Below are positions 21,289 through 31,774 of a stretch of DNA of 64,000 nucleotides, in pieces. A program made the position numbers and the translations under genes. The stretch is from Diplonema papillatum (taxonomy: Eukaryota > Euglenozoa > Diplonemea > Diplonemida > Diplonemidae): NCBI GenBank assembly GCA_030068145.1, contig JAPJBO010000901.1, forward strand, positions 28,541 through 92,540, read 5' to 3'. The notes beneath the pieces were generated by a model, which was given only the letters and a program-made list of their open reading frames with translations, was not told the DNA's origin and did not search any database. How positions within the stretch are numbered: position 1 is the first letter of the stretch; each line of letters opens with the position of its first letter.

Positions 21289-21577
21289 TTACATAAGCGC
21301 CAGCTTGAAAGGAAATGCTCGACGATGCTGCCTGACAAAGAACAGAAGGGATCCCAAGTGTTGTAACTACCGAACCACGTGTTGAACGGACGTGAGGTCA
21401 TGCGGGTCTACCCCATACACGACAAATCACACAAACACAACAGGTCAAAGTCCTGAGTGAGAAAACAACACACGGTGGTGTAAGCGAAGAACAGATCAGA
21501 TTGTGTTTGTATTGTATTTGCCCCTTACCTCTATATTTCCTCCCATTCGGAGTCGAAGCAGCTACGTCGAGTATTTT
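21289..21577 (+). repeat. R1-related repeat, subtype R1b
   Basis: Shares with 46430-46540 and 46785-46900 the words CATAAGCGCCAGCTTG / GAGCGCCAGCTTGG, GGAAATGCTCGACGA, GGGATCCCAAGTG, CCGAACCACGTGTTGA, GTCATGCGGGT and CAAACACAACAGG, and ends in a CGAGTATTTTGTG like R1. Confidence 0.75.
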
Positions 21578-21690
21578 GTGTTAACACTGCGTTGTTGGTA
21601 CTAAGAATTAGTAGTTGGCAGCGTACTACATGAAACTTACCAAAGCAGGCGAGTTCCGCTTGTGCGCACAAGCAAAAAGGTGCGCTGCAG
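21575..21690 (+). repeat. R5 downstream block
   Basis: Matches 2881-2990: GTTAACA(C/A)TGC(G/A)TTGTTGG, ACTAAGAATTA, GGCAGCGTACTACATGAAAC, TTACCAAAGCAGG. Confidence 0.75.
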
Positions 21691-22463
21691 GCAACTTGGT
21701 GGGTTCGCAGCATCTATGTCAAGGTGGGTTCAGTATCTATGTCAACATGACTGATTGTACCCGAGGCACCAGGAGAACACACATGTGTCTGTCAGTGAGT
21801 GTGAGTGTGAGGGTGTTGTGTGACAAAAAAGAACAAATTAACAGGGCGGAAAAAAGACAACCGCAGGCGTTCACTAACGCCTGCGAGAAAAAGCAAGAGA
21901 AGAAGAAAAAACACCCACACACTCTCTCTCCTTCTCTCTCTCGTCAGGCAAAACAAGAAAACCGAGCACCTGCTGTACAAGGATCCCGGGAGCTGCTGCC
22001 ATCGGCACCGTCGTTCTGCACTTTCCAGCCACACCCGGCGACCGAAGGAAGCCACAAAAAAAAAGGATAAACTCTGCCAAGCAGCTTCCGCCGGGTAAAA
22101 AAAAGGAAAACTGCCAACGGGAATCAACCGCCTCCAGGGGTGGGGCTGGGTCTGACACTTGCGTTGGGGACGGGGAGAGGAGAGTAAATCAGAAGGGCAA
22201 CAGGTGTCGCGGGCGAAGATCGCATCCGGAGACCCAGGAATTCCGTCCTCCGGGGCCCCGTGCACACGCTGCGGGCGTCGGGGGCGAGCTAAAAGGGCCC
22301 GCCTGGGTAAAGAAAACCACACTGCCGCCGTCGAGCGACGGACGTGAGGCAGTTCACCCCTGTTTTCTGGAAGGGCGTCGAATTGCCTGCGGCTGTCAAT
22401 CACAGTCTTTTAGCAGTTTAGCGCGGGCTGGCGCAGGCTATTGCAGTCAATCAGTGACAGACG
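21691..22463. other. 5' flank of the cyclase gene
   Basis: No gene is recognised. A CTCTCTCTCC-type pyrimidine run lies at about 21921-21945. An AG (22459-22460) sits three bases before the cyclase ATG and would suit a trans-splice acceptor. Confidence 0.4.
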
Positions 22464-25400
22464 ATGCTCAAGAGCGAGACTGTCATCAGCAGCAGGAACC
22501 TGTTAATCCCGCGACCGAGTTTAGGGAAGTCTGGCAGTGGGTTTCTAGCACTCAATGCAGCCGGTGAGGCGGCGCGGAAGTGCAAAGCGCCGCAGGGGCG
22601 CGTCACCATCGTATTCACCGACGTCCAAGACTCGACGAAGCTATGGGAAAGCGATCAGGAGGCCATGAGCATTGCCGTGAAGGAACACCACAAAGCGATG
22701 CGCACCGGCATCAAGCGGTTCTCAGGCTTCGAAGTGAAGACGGAAGGCGATGCCTTCATGGTCGCGTTCCAGACCTCCCGCGACGCGGTTAAGTGGTGCT
22801 TGCACATGCAAGAGACGTTGATCAACGTGGACTACCCGATGCCTCTTTTACTGCAAGCGTCGGCTCGCCTCGAGAAGGACAAGTACGGAGCGATCATCTG
22901 GAGGGGCCTACGCGTCCGCATGGGGATCCACACCGGCACTCCGGAATCCACCCTCGACCCTGTGACCGGACGTATGGACTACTACGGTCCGATGGTCAAC
23001 ATGACCGCGAGAGTGTCCGGACAGGCGAGGGGTGGTCAGATCCTGGTGACGAAGGACACGTTCGACGAGATCAGGCACGACCTTCGGTCCATCGGGCTGC
23101 CGACCATTAATGACGCCGGTTTGGTCGACCTGAGGGGGATCTCCAAGTCTGTTCGGTTGTACGCGGTTCTCCCAGACAAGCTTGCGCAAAGGAGCTTCGA
23201 CATCGACAACAACCCGGTTGCGCAGATCGAGTACCTGCAAGGGCTCACCAAGGAGCTCAACAGGGATCTCGAGAATCTCGACCCCGGCGCCCACCTCATG
23301 TTCGACTCCGTCCCGGCACGGCACCAGGATCTGCACGTCCAGCCCGTCGTCGTCGACATGACGTGGCTCCGGCAGAAGCTCGAAGGCCAATCCGACAGCG
23401 ACCGCTTCGCGTCCCTCCAAAGCGCACTGGAAGGTCTGCATTCCTTTTCCCCACGTGGCACCAGCACCCACGACCAGCAGGGGGGGGAGCCTTCTGAACG
23501 GGGTTTCCGTGACGCAACGAAAGAAGTCAGGCGTGGCGTCGTCCGAGGGCCGAGCGCTTTTCGACAAGACGGCTTTCGCCCTCTGCGACGAGGACGTCAT
23601 CGAAACGACGATGGACGCGCTGAAGGTCGCCGCGACCAACGTTTACGACCAGCTGCACTTCATGACGACATCCGTGGCGAACGAGATGACACCACCAGGT
23701 CGGACACATAAAGGAGAAACAAGAGTTTTTCCTCGTACTTCTCGGAGGGGGGAAGACCGACTCTACGTACCAAGGTCAAGGGATCCTCATACCGAAGACG
23801 GGATGGGTGTTCCAGACCGTGATCAGCTGGTGGAGACGACAAAGATCAACTCTCCTACTTCCGGGCCTAAGCATAGCAGCCTACGGCGGGGACCCTCCAG
23901 CCGCACTACGTGAACCTGCTGGGCGAGCACCTACATCCCTCACACTACCCGCGATATGCTTAGCTGTGTGTGTGTGGGAAAGGAACCCTTTCGACGATGT
24001 CCACCCGGGGGGACTCTAAACCCCGGAATCCTCAAGCAAACTAAATCAGGCGTGGCGTCGTCCGAGGGCCAAGCGCTTTTCGACAAGACGGCTTTCACCC
24101 TCTGCGACGAGGACGTCATCGAAACGACGATGGGCGCCCTGATTACGACCAGCTGCACCTCATGATGACGTCCGTGGCGAACGAGATGGCGGGGACCCTC
24201 CAGCCGTACTACGTGAACCTGCTGGGCGAGCTCCAGACGAGCCTGCAGTGCATCGGCATCTGTGAAGAGAGGATGGGGGCCGTCCGCGACGGCAAAGAAA
24301 ACATCGAAGGGCAAGTCACCAGACTCGAGGCGCAGGTCGCCGCCTGCGAAGAAGAGCTGCGGTACTATCGGGCAAGGAACAAGATTCTTAGAGCTAAAAG
24401 CAAAACACTTACAAATTTGGCTAGCCGTAGTCAAAGTGCGCAATCATACCTACATCCCTCACACTACCCGCGATATGCACAGCATAGAATATCATACGAT
24501 ACCGTAAACCCTTAAAGGAACCCTTTCGACGATGGCCACCCGGAGACTCTAAACCCCGGAATCCTCAAGCGAACTTGCACCCCAAACTAAATCAGGCGAG
24601 GGCCAAGCGCTTTTTGACAAGACGGCTTTTACCCTCTGCGACGAGGACGTCATCGAAACGACGATGGGCGCCCTGAAGGTCGCCGCGACCAACGTTTACG
24701 ACCAGCTGCGCCTCATGATGACGTCCGTGGCGAGACGGCGGGGACCCTCCAGCCGTACTACGTGAACCTGCTGGTCGAGCTCCAGACGAGCCTGCAGTGC
24801 ATCGGCTTCTGTGAAGAGAGGATGGGGGCCGTCCGCGACGGCAAAGAAAACATCGAAGGGCAAGTCACCAGACTCGAGGCGCAGGTCGCCGCCTGCGAAG
24901 AAGAGCTGCGGTACTATCGGGCAAGGAACAAGATTGTTAGAACTAAAAGCAAAACACTTCCAAATTTGGCTAGCCGTAGTCAAAGTGTGCAATCATACCT
25001 ACATCCCTCACACTACCCGCGATATGCTTAGCAGTATAGAATAGAATACGATACCTTAAACCCTTAAAGGAACCCTTTCGACGATGGCCACCCGGAGACT
25101 CTAAACCCCGGAATCCTCAAGCGAACTTGCACCCCAAACTAAATCAGGCGTGGCGTCGTCCGAGGGCCAAGCGCTTTTTGACAAGACGGCCTTTACCCTC
25201 TGCGACGAGGACGTCATCGAAACGACGATGGGCGCCCTGAAGGTCGCCGCGACCAACGTTTACGACCAGCTGCACCTCATGATGACGTCCGTGGCGAACG
25301 AGACGGCGGGGACCCTCCAGCCGTACTACGTGAACCTGCTGGGCGAGCTCCAGACAAGCCTGCAGTGCATCGGTATCTGCGAAGAGAAGATGGACGCCGT

Positions 25401-28400
25401 CCGCGACGGCAAGGAAAACATCGAAGAGCAAATCACCCGCCTCGAAGCGCAGGTCGCCGCCTACGAAGAAGAGCTGCGGTACTACCGAACAGGGAACAAC
25501 CTCGCGCCCACCTCGCCGATGAGTCCCGACGAGAGCGTGAGTGACGCGTATCCAGGTGCGTCCCTGGGGAGTTCCACGGAGACCGAGGTGTCGGTTGTGA
25601 TGATGCAGGTGGAGGATGCGCTCGCTCTGCACGTGAAGGCGCCTGATATTTTCGACGAGTCGACGAGCCTGCTGCAGGCTTCGGTGAGCAGGCTCATGCA
25701 CCGCTATGGCGGCGAGCGGGTCAACTACGGCGTCGAGCACGTCGGCCCCATCGGCGGGAAGCACATCGAACCCGACGGCGCTGAGTACGAACGCCCGGCA
25801 TGGGTGCTGGCCACCGAATACGCCCTTGTGGTTTGCCTTTCTTCTAGCTACGAGGGAACGAACGTGAAAGAGTGCCAACGCTACTCTTTCAATAACGTAC
25901 ATATAAAAGGTGTCCCGGGATAAGCCGGCAGCCGCTGCTTAACGGTCTATGCTAATCCATGTGGTTCATGTACTTGCGTGGGCGGCCCTGAGATTACCCC
26001 CTCTGGTGACACCACTTTATCTTTAGCCATACTTCAACCTTCTTGCATACTCACCTGCTTTGTAGGAAATGCTTGAGGAGACTGCCAGTTGCGAATATCG
26101 AAGGAGGTGAATGTGCTGTAACCCACACGAAACTAGTCTCCTTCGAAATGAGCACAAGGCAGTTGCTCGAGTATTTTGTTTCAGCACTGGTGTCACGTGG
26201 GGGCCTTCACGAGGCGACACTGCTGAATTGAGCTGCGGTTGCCGATCCCCAAGCCGCTAGGATCATGTACTTGGCGCGACGCGGAATGAAGTGCTGACAG
26301 CACCGCCGCCCGGCGAATAGAGGGCCTAAGGTCACTCGGTTGCTTGTAAAGATTGCTCCGTTCTCTTCCAGACTTGCTCTGGACTAGAACGACACACGCT
26401 AATACTATTGTTTGGGCATCTTCTTCAGCAACGACCTGCAAGCGCAGCTTCTGCAAGTCGACTGGCCGGAGAGGCTGCTCCATCACAGCAACTGGAGGAA
26501 GGAGGAGCAGTGGTGCGGGCTGCGCCTGCGCTGCAGCGTGACGTGCGGCCTCGTGCCGCCGCCCGCGGTGTCGCCGGCGGCGTCCGGTGGTACACGGGGA
26601 GCGCCTTCCAGAAGGCCTCGCGGCTGCTCGCCGTCGCGAGCGGCGGCGAGGTCGTCGCGTCCGAGCGCGTGTGGACCGCATTCTGCGAGCGGGCCAACGC
26701 CGAGGAGCTTGCGTCCTCGTGGCACCCCACTGGGAAGGGCTGGAAAAAGTCTCTTAGCAAACTTCGTTTTCTCATTTTCTTACTCCTACTCTCGCGGTGT
26801 ACGCTTTTGTTGACGGCACGCAAATCCTGGCACGTTGTTGCAGGAAATTTATCATGATCGGAGGGTCGTTTACTATACTTGAGCCGGTCCATCCCCTCTT
26901 GATAGACCATGATAGATCGAAGAATACAGCACGGGGCAATTCGATGCAGCTCTAAGGACTAGGGATGGACCTGATAGACCGTGGCGGGCCGTGATTCACT
27001 GTGATAAACAGCGGCAGGCACTCCGATGCAGTTTCAAGAGATAGGGACGGACCTCGATACTATACCTATTCGGGCGGTTCAGTTTCCTCACACATTGCAT
27101 ACATTGCATGTGGTTGAATAAATGAAAGGATCTCTTATCCTTCCAATGACGCGCGTGAGTTTCTTGCTTTCTGCTCAATTATCCCCAACCCTTGCAGTTT
27201 AACAAGGCGGACGACGCGATCTTCTTCAGCACCGACCTGCAAGCGCAGCTTCTGCAGGTCGACTGGCCGGAGAGGCTGCTCCAGCACAGCAACTGGAGGA
27301 AGGAGGAGCAGTGGTGCGGGCTGCGCCTGCGCTGCAGCGTGACGTGCGGCCTCGCGCCGCCGCCCGCGGTGTCGCCGGCGGGCGTCCGGTGGTACACGGG
27401 GAGCGCCTTCCAGAAGGCCTCGCGGCTGCTCGCCGTCGCGAGCGGCGGCGAGGTCGTCGCGTCCGAGCGCGTGTGGACCGCATTCTGCGAGCGGGCCAAC
27501 GCCGAGGAGCTCGCGTCCGCCTGGCATCCCACCGGGAAGGGCTGGACCGTCCTCCCGCACCCCCTGGCCGGCAGGTACGGCAAGTGCAACAGCCCGAAGG
27601 GTCGTTTTTTGGACGTCCGCTTCTGGATCAGCGGTGCACCCACCCTCCCCGGCGACGCTCAGCAGCTCGGCTACCTCACCCACGAGCTTCGCATGCGCGA
27701 GCTACGCGAGGAGGAAGTCTACCATGCGGTCGAAGAACTCCTCAAAGCGAAGACTGGAAAGGCACACGGCCGCTTCAAGTCGGTTGAAGCTGTATCAGCG
27801 AGCCTCGAAGCCTCGCTCATGCGGCTTCACGATCCGTGTGACACGGCGGTGGCCGGTCCCCGGAAGCAGTCCTGCGACAAGCCGGCGGTGCATCCGCGGA
27901 AAGAGTCCCTCGCGCCGTGTATAGAAGTCACGCCGCCGAACACGAGCCTCACCCCCGACGCAGACGGGCTCCCGCCGCGGGGGGCCGCAGGGACCCGGAG
28001 GGAGCGGTTTATGTCGATGATCTCGTCGAAGCTCCGGCTCGACGGTCTTGACGACGTCAAGGCGGCGGCGGTTACGGGGCAGGGGGCCACCGGCACGCCA
28101 CGTACAGCACGGTCGAACACGCCGCCGGGACGGGCGAGAAACTGGGCGGAAGCGGGCGACATGCGCGCGCTGCACGGGACCGTGCGTGTCGTCTGCCAGC
28201 TGTTCAAGCGGTTTCTCGCCCCGCCGACGCCGGCGGAACACATGTCCGGGGAACAGGTCATCAAGGCGTTCGCGAAGAAGGTGCTAACGGACCACCCCAC
28301 TAGGAGGGATCACCCGTTCCGCGAGCAGTTTAATGCTGTGGTCGAGCTGGCGCTCGACGCCGACGAATCGGACCCGGCGATCAGCGCCGCAGACGCGGGG

Positions 28401-28988
28401 CGGCTCTCGCAGTCGATCGCTGGGCTGCTGGCGCGGCTGTTCCTGACGGTGAAGGCGTACAAGCAGCGGCAGACCGTCGAGACCAACAAAGTCGTGCTCT
28501 CGACGCCGCCGCCCGCCGCGCCGCTGGTTGCGAGCCGCCGGCCGTCCGCGTTCCCGGCGATGCCGGGCCCGGCCGCGAGGCTAACGCCGATCTCCGTCGA
28601 CCTGGCGCAGCCGCAGCAGCAAGCGAAGAAGCCGGCGCCGCGGGTACGGGCGCAGGTGCTCTCGGTGACGCCGCCCGGCGGCGGCGGCGGACCGGCCCTC
28701 AAAAGCATCACGTCGCCCTCGAACGGCCGCCTCGTCAGCTCGCAGGGCCCGCGCCTCGGCCGCGCCCCGCCCAAGGCTGCCGGCGGCGGCGGCGGCGGCG
28801 GCGCGCGCAGGAAGCGCAGCAAGTCGGCCTCGGCTGGCACCAGCAAAGCCGGCGACGAAGACGGGCTGACCGTCGAAACCGACTCTGCGTCGGACGGGGA
28901 TCCAGCGTCGTCAGACCGCGATTCGACGACCATGACCGGGTCTCCCATCTCTTCCCTCCGGAAGGGGAGCGCCAAGCGATCTAAATAA
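22464..28988 (+). CDS. class III nucleotidyl (adenylate-type) cyclase with a second degenerate cyclase domain (3 exons)
   Basis: Exons are 22464-23433, 25148-25830 (3' end uncertain, GT at 25804, 25828, 25831 or 25864) and 27198-28988, with phases 1, 1/0 and 0 that agree, giving about 1147 residues. Domain 1 (about residues 45-240) is a complete class III cyclase domain. It has FTDVQDSTKLWE with metal Asp53, FEVKTEGDAFM with Lys92 and metal Asp96, RMGIHTG, then DYYGPMVNMTAR with Asp172, Asn179 and Arg183. The Lys/Asp pair favours ATP over GTP. A coiled-coil linker follows (EEQITRLEAQVAAYEEEL). A second domain resembles the first (VSVVMMQVEDALAL; FNKADDAI; DLQAQLLQVDWPERLL; GLRLRCSVTCG; WYTGSAFQKASRL; GGEVVASERVW) but lacks the metal Asp and the Asn/Arg pair. 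The intron splits this domain at the beta2-beta3 hairpin, which ties exons 2 and 3 into one gene. The C-terminal 400 residues are helical then Pro/Gly-rich and end in a basic tail. No membrane segment is seen, so it is probably soluble. Confidence 0.75.
23532..23934 (+). pseudogene. cyclase exon 2 echo, copy 1
   Basis: It begins after AAGTCAG and reads GVASSEGRALFDKTAFALCD to about 23687. A block of about 196 bp (23691-23886) with no homology to the other copies interrupts it. Homology resumes at GCGGGGACCCTCCAGCC and stops after CTGCTGGGCGAG. The copy cannot encode the full exon. Confidence 0.85.
23978..24049 (+). repeat. intron-end element (IE), copy c
   Basis: GGAACCCTTTCGACGATG, CCACCCGGGGGGACTCTAAA, CCCCGGAATCCTCAAGC and AAACTAAATCAG lead directly into cyclase exon 2 echo copy 2 at 24050. 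Part of the usual GAACTTGCACCCC stretch is deleted. Confidence 0.85.
24050..24475 (+). pseudogene. cyclase exon 2 echo, copy 2
   Basis: Starts at the exon boundary. A 19-base deletion (GCCCTGA joined to TTACGACCAG) shifts the frame, so TGA follows within about ten codons. Homology continues through CTCGAGGCGCAGGTCGCCGC and TGCGGTACTATCGGGCAAGG, then turns into an AT-richer tail (AAATTTGGCTAGCCGTAGTC, CATCCCTCACACTACCCGCG) shared with copy 3. Confidence 0.88.
24481..24595 (+). repeat. intron-end element (IE), copy a
   Basis: ATACGATACCGTAAACCCTT, AAAGGAACCCTTTCGACGAT, GGCCACCCGGAGACTCTAAA, CCCCGGAATCCTCAAGCGAA and CTTGCACCCC end in ACTAAATCAG, which abuts cyclase exon 2 echo copy 3. Confidence 0.88.
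24596..25025 (+). pseudogene. cyclase exon 2 echo, copy 3
   Basis: Begins at the exon boundary but lacks 12 bases near the start. It then follows exon 2 until a four-base deletion (GTGGCGAGACGG) shifts the frame. After the coiled-coil part it has the same AT-rich tail as copy 2. The true exon 2 lies 120 bases downstream. Confidence 0.88.
25030..25147 (+). repeat. intron-end element (IE), copy b, at the functional cyclase acceptor
   Basis: Almost identical to copy a. It ends in CCCCAAACTAAATCAG at the acceptor of the intact exon 2 (25148). The position suggests that the IE supplies the branch/3' splice region of this intron. Confidence 0.88.
25905..26045. mobile_element. M1 family element (inverted GGTGTC / GACACC ends)
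   Basis: Starts AAAGGTGTCCCGGGATAAGC and has GGTGACACCACTTTATC at the other side. GCCGGCAGCCGCTGCTT, CCATGTGGTTCATGTACTTG, GTGGGCGGCCCTGAGATTAC and TTTAGCCATACTTCAAC recur at 60104-60255. Shorter relatives lie at 36825, 50204 and 57615. It lies in cyclase intron 2 and creates the chance stop codon that would follow exon 2 if it were not spliced. Confidence 0.7.
26049..26177 (+). repeat. dispersed repeat R1, internally deleted
   Basis: CACCTGCTTTGTAGGAAATG, GAGGAGACTGCCAGTTGCGA, ACCCACACGAAAC are joined directly to TCTCCTTCGAAATGAGCACA and CTCGAGTATTTTG. The central GGGTTTAGTGGCGG region is missing. Located in cyclase intron 2. Confidence 0.8.
26416..26743 (+). pseudogene. upstream echo of cyclase exon 3
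   Basis: Follows the start of exon 3 (DLQAQLLQVDWPERLL) from TCTTCTTCAGCA to GGGAAGGGCTGG, where it breaks. It lacks the true acceptor region. A single-base deletion in GCCGGCGGCGTCCGG (the real exon has GCCGGCGGGCGTCCGG) shifts the frame. It lies in intron 2, separated from the real exon by a hAT-like element. Confidence 0.88.
26879..27057. mobile_element. hAT-like small element with 8-bp TSD
   Basis: Flanked by TACTATAC at 26871-26878 and 27058-27065. Imperfect inverted ends TTGAGCCGGTCCATCCC and GGGACGGACCTCGA. The interior matches 11491-11656. Eight-base target duplications are typical of hAT elements. It is 179 bp and non-coding. Confidence 0.82.
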
Positions 28989-29171
28989 GCGGAACCCCAG
29001 CGATTCGTATATAAATCCCTTCTCGAGAGTAGAAAACGAAGGACTAGTTACTGCTACGCTGTACAGCCATGCATGGTGTGGTCCAACCGGACCCCTTCAC
29101 GCGGGCTTTACGGTGCGCGCGCTGAGAATGCTGCTGGTGTTTACCGTGTAGCTGTCAGTCTGTCGCTTCTT

Positions 29172-29768
29172 CTGGGCGAGGCTCACGCCGATCTCCGTCG
29201 ACCTGGCGCAGCCGCAGCAGCAAGAGTACGGGCGCAGGTGCTCTCGGTGACGCCGCCCGGCGGCGGCGGCGGACCGGCCCTCAAAAGCATCACGTCGCCC
29301 TCGAACGGCCGCCTCGTCAGCTCGCAGGGCCCGCGCCTCGGCCGCGCCCCGCCCAAGGCTGCCGGCGGCGGCGGCGGCGCGCGCAGGAAGCGCAGCAAGT
29401 CGGCCTCGGCTGGCACCAGCAAAGCCGGCGACGAAGACGGGCTGACCGTCGAAACCGACTCTGCGTCGGACGGGGATCCAGCGTCGTCAGACCGCGATTC
29501 GACGACCATGACCGGGTCTCCCATCTCTTCCCTCCGGAAGGAGAGCGCCAAGCGATCTAAATAAGCGGAACCCCAGCGATTCGTATAAAAATTCCTTCGC
29601 GAGAGTAGGAAACGAAGGACTAATTACTGCTACGCTGTACAGCCATATGCAGGTGCGGCCCAACTGGACACCCCTATTCACGCCGGCTTTACGGTGCGCG
29701 CGCTGTGGCTGCAGTGAGAATGCTACTGGTGTTTACCGTGTAGCTGTCGGTCTCGCTTATTCTGGGCG
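29172..29768 (+). pseudogene. downstream echo of cyclase exon 3 and 3' UTR
   Basis: Tandem copy of 28574-29171: GCGAGGCT(C)ACGCCGATCTCC through the stop codon and the 3' flank (CCCCAGCGATTCGTATA, GAAACGAAGGACTA, GTTTACCGTGTAGCTGTC). The junctions share GCGAGGC, visible at 28574, 29172 and 29768. Relative to the gene it lacks about 20 bases (the AAGAAGCCGGCGCC region) and has a shorter GGC run. The reading frame LSVTPPGGGGGPALKS is kept, but there is no start or upstream exon. Confidence 0.9.
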
Positions 29769-29795
29769 AGGCAACCTCCGTACGCACAGAGAGTA

Positions 29796-29900
29796 AAATA
29801 CTCGAGGGGATGCCTTGTGCTTACTGCGAAGGAACTACAAAGTGGGTCTTTTTTGTTGAACGCTTGCGCCCGCCACTAAACCCAGATTCACCTGTGTTTG
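29796..29900 (-). repeat. dispersed repeat R1, partial
   Basis: Reverse-strand R1 end: AAATACTCGAGG, CACTAAACCCAGATTCACCT and GTTGAACGC. Confidence 0.75.
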
Positions 29901-30759
29901 TGGCTTGAGCAAGAATGCTGATGGAGTACACCCGTACTGTCGGCCTCACTCCTTGTATTTTGCGCGAAGACCCGGAGAGAACCCCCCACGGAGAGCAGTC
30001 GGTCTACTTCGGTGTGGAAGCTCGCTCAGACGACCGCTGCGCCCTTTTGACGGCGAGTTGACAACCACGATAGGATTTCCCCTTCGGTTCCCGAAGCGGC
30101 GCGCAACAAGTAAGAAGAAATGCGGAGAAACGGAGCGGTGTCTCGTTGATCTAGTGAGATAGTTTGACAAACCAGCCATCTCTTCGGAGACTAGAAAGGT
30201 ACGGCGGCCTAGTCCTCTGGTACCATCAGCAGTTGCTGGTCATTGGGAGACCCGCGCACCAAAGCCGGTCTGCACTAGAACACCAAACTCATCGAGATCC
30301 TACCCTGCACAATCCCGTCAAGTTGAAAACAAGTGCGAAACTAATTATTTACCCGACCCGCCACGTGCAAGCAAGATAAATTGCCTTCGATCATTTGTAG
30401 CAAACCGTACCATCCGAAAACCGAATCGATCTTTTCAAGCATTCAAGCAAAACAAAAGGAAATGACGAAATGCCTCCAGAATCTTCAACCAGGGGAGGAG
30501 GATTCCGAACGAAATCTCCGGAAGAAATAAGGGGTCAAAGGCGGGAGCTCAAGGGGAGGTGCATTTTGTACAGTGCGTGACACATTTGTAAAACATTGTT
30601 CTTTTGGCGGGTTTTCACTCAAGAGGTGCCCTGCACGAATACCAGGTACATACTGGTATTCGTACAGACATGTCATTTCCAACCTCGTTGATTGCCATGT
30701 TTTTGCCGCGTACCGTGGGCCTGCGGCGCCGCTAGAGCGGCACCGCCAATAACGAACGA
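29901..30759. other. intergenic, no recognisable gene
   Basis: No coding or RNA signal is recognised. A CCGTGGGCCTGCGGCGCCGC word at 30713-30732 recurs at 38521-38540, as does the ATTAGAGGCTGGACGGTA word at 30923 and 38555, so a further dispersed family overlaps here. Confidence 0.4.
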
Positions 30760-30830
30760 CGAAGGTCACCCGGAGACTTTAAAACCCCGGAGTTTCAAGC
30801 GAACTTTCACTCTAAAAATAAGTCAAGCCA
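30760..30830 (+). repeat. intron-end element (IE), copy k
   Basis: GAAGGTCACCCGGAGACTTT, AAAACCCCGGAGTTTCAAGC, GAACTTTCACTCTAAAAATA. No exon follows, so this is a solitary copy. Confidence 0.8.
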
Positions 30831-31056
30831 TTGATCCACAAAGAGTGGTGCCGAGAATAATAATTAAGGATTTATAAATTAGCGGCCGATAAATTATAAA
30901 CCACGCATAGTATTGGCCTATAAATTAGAGGCTGGACGGTAGTATTGCAAGAAGACACGAAGAGGAGGAACTGACTGGTAGTGCCAGAGTTCTCAAGCTG
31001 GACAAGAAAAGGGGTGAAGAAGTGGGGGGCCGATCGACCGAGCAGGCACAAACAAG

Positions 31057-31150
31057 ACAAAGCGCCTGTTTTCTAGCACCAACAATCTTGCGGGTTGCCC
31101 TACGATGTATTTTAAAGCTAAAAAAAACGTAAGCAGCGTGTTTCGGTCAG
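31057..31150 (+). repeat. dispersed repeat R5
   Basis: CACCAACAATCTTGCGGGTT, GCCCTACGATGTATT, GTAAGCAGCGTGTTTCGG, preceded by AAGCGCCTGTTTT as at 2873. Confidence 0.7.
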
Positions 31151-31530
31151 GGCTTACGCTCCGTTTTCGGTCTCAAAGAAAATACGTGTGGTCCACATGT
31201 GGGCGCTTAAGGTTCGAGGGGAAAAAAACGTTTCCCCTCGTGTGCGACGGCAAAAAAATAGCGTCGCTAGGTAGCAGTCTATCAGCAGGGTGGACTGGTT
31301 CAGTTTCCTCGAAAAGAGAGTATTTCATTGCATGTCGAATTTCCAGTGTGATCACAATTTCCTTGCCACCAAAGATTGTTGCGTGTACGTGCTTCGTCTG
31401 TCTCTAGTCTGGAACTCAGGACGGACCATCAGCCTTTGAAGACGCAGACCTCGATAGGTTCTGTTTGCTCTCCTGTTTTCAGTTCCCCCGCGGTTAGCGC
31501 ATATCCAAGAGCCACACCCCGCCCCGTCTC

Positions 31531-31570
31531 CAAATGTCACCGGAGACTCTGAACCACCGGCTCTTTATCT
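31531..31570 (+). repeat. intron-end element (IE), weak copy l
   Basis: AATGTCACCGGAGACTCTGA followed by ACCACCGG. Short and degenerate, listed for completeness. Confidence 0.45.
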
Positions 31571-31774
31571 CGCGTGCTGCACGCCGTACCCGTCTTCAAC
31601 TGCGTCGGGCAGGGATCTTTGAAAGTGGGGATCGTTTTGTGTCTTGTTTTTGAACGGTGTCACACCCCCCCCCCAAAAAAAAAAAAAAAAAAAAACTCTT
31701 TCGTTTTATCCATCTCAAGCGAACCCGCTTCGACTCGATCGCAACCATTGCTCCTTCGCTGGGTTTTTTTTTTT

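Noticed and set aside
22464-23711. Cyclase ORF read straight on to TGA at 23711 as the full protein
   Set aside because: After 23433 the reading becomes low-complexity. A good donor (GTCTGC, phase 1) fits the acceptor of exon 2.
24050-25025. Cyclase exon 2 copies as mutually exclusive alternative exons
   Set aside because: Copies 2 and 3 carry frame-shifting deletions of 19 and 4 bases and copy 1 is interrupted, so none can be spliced in productively.
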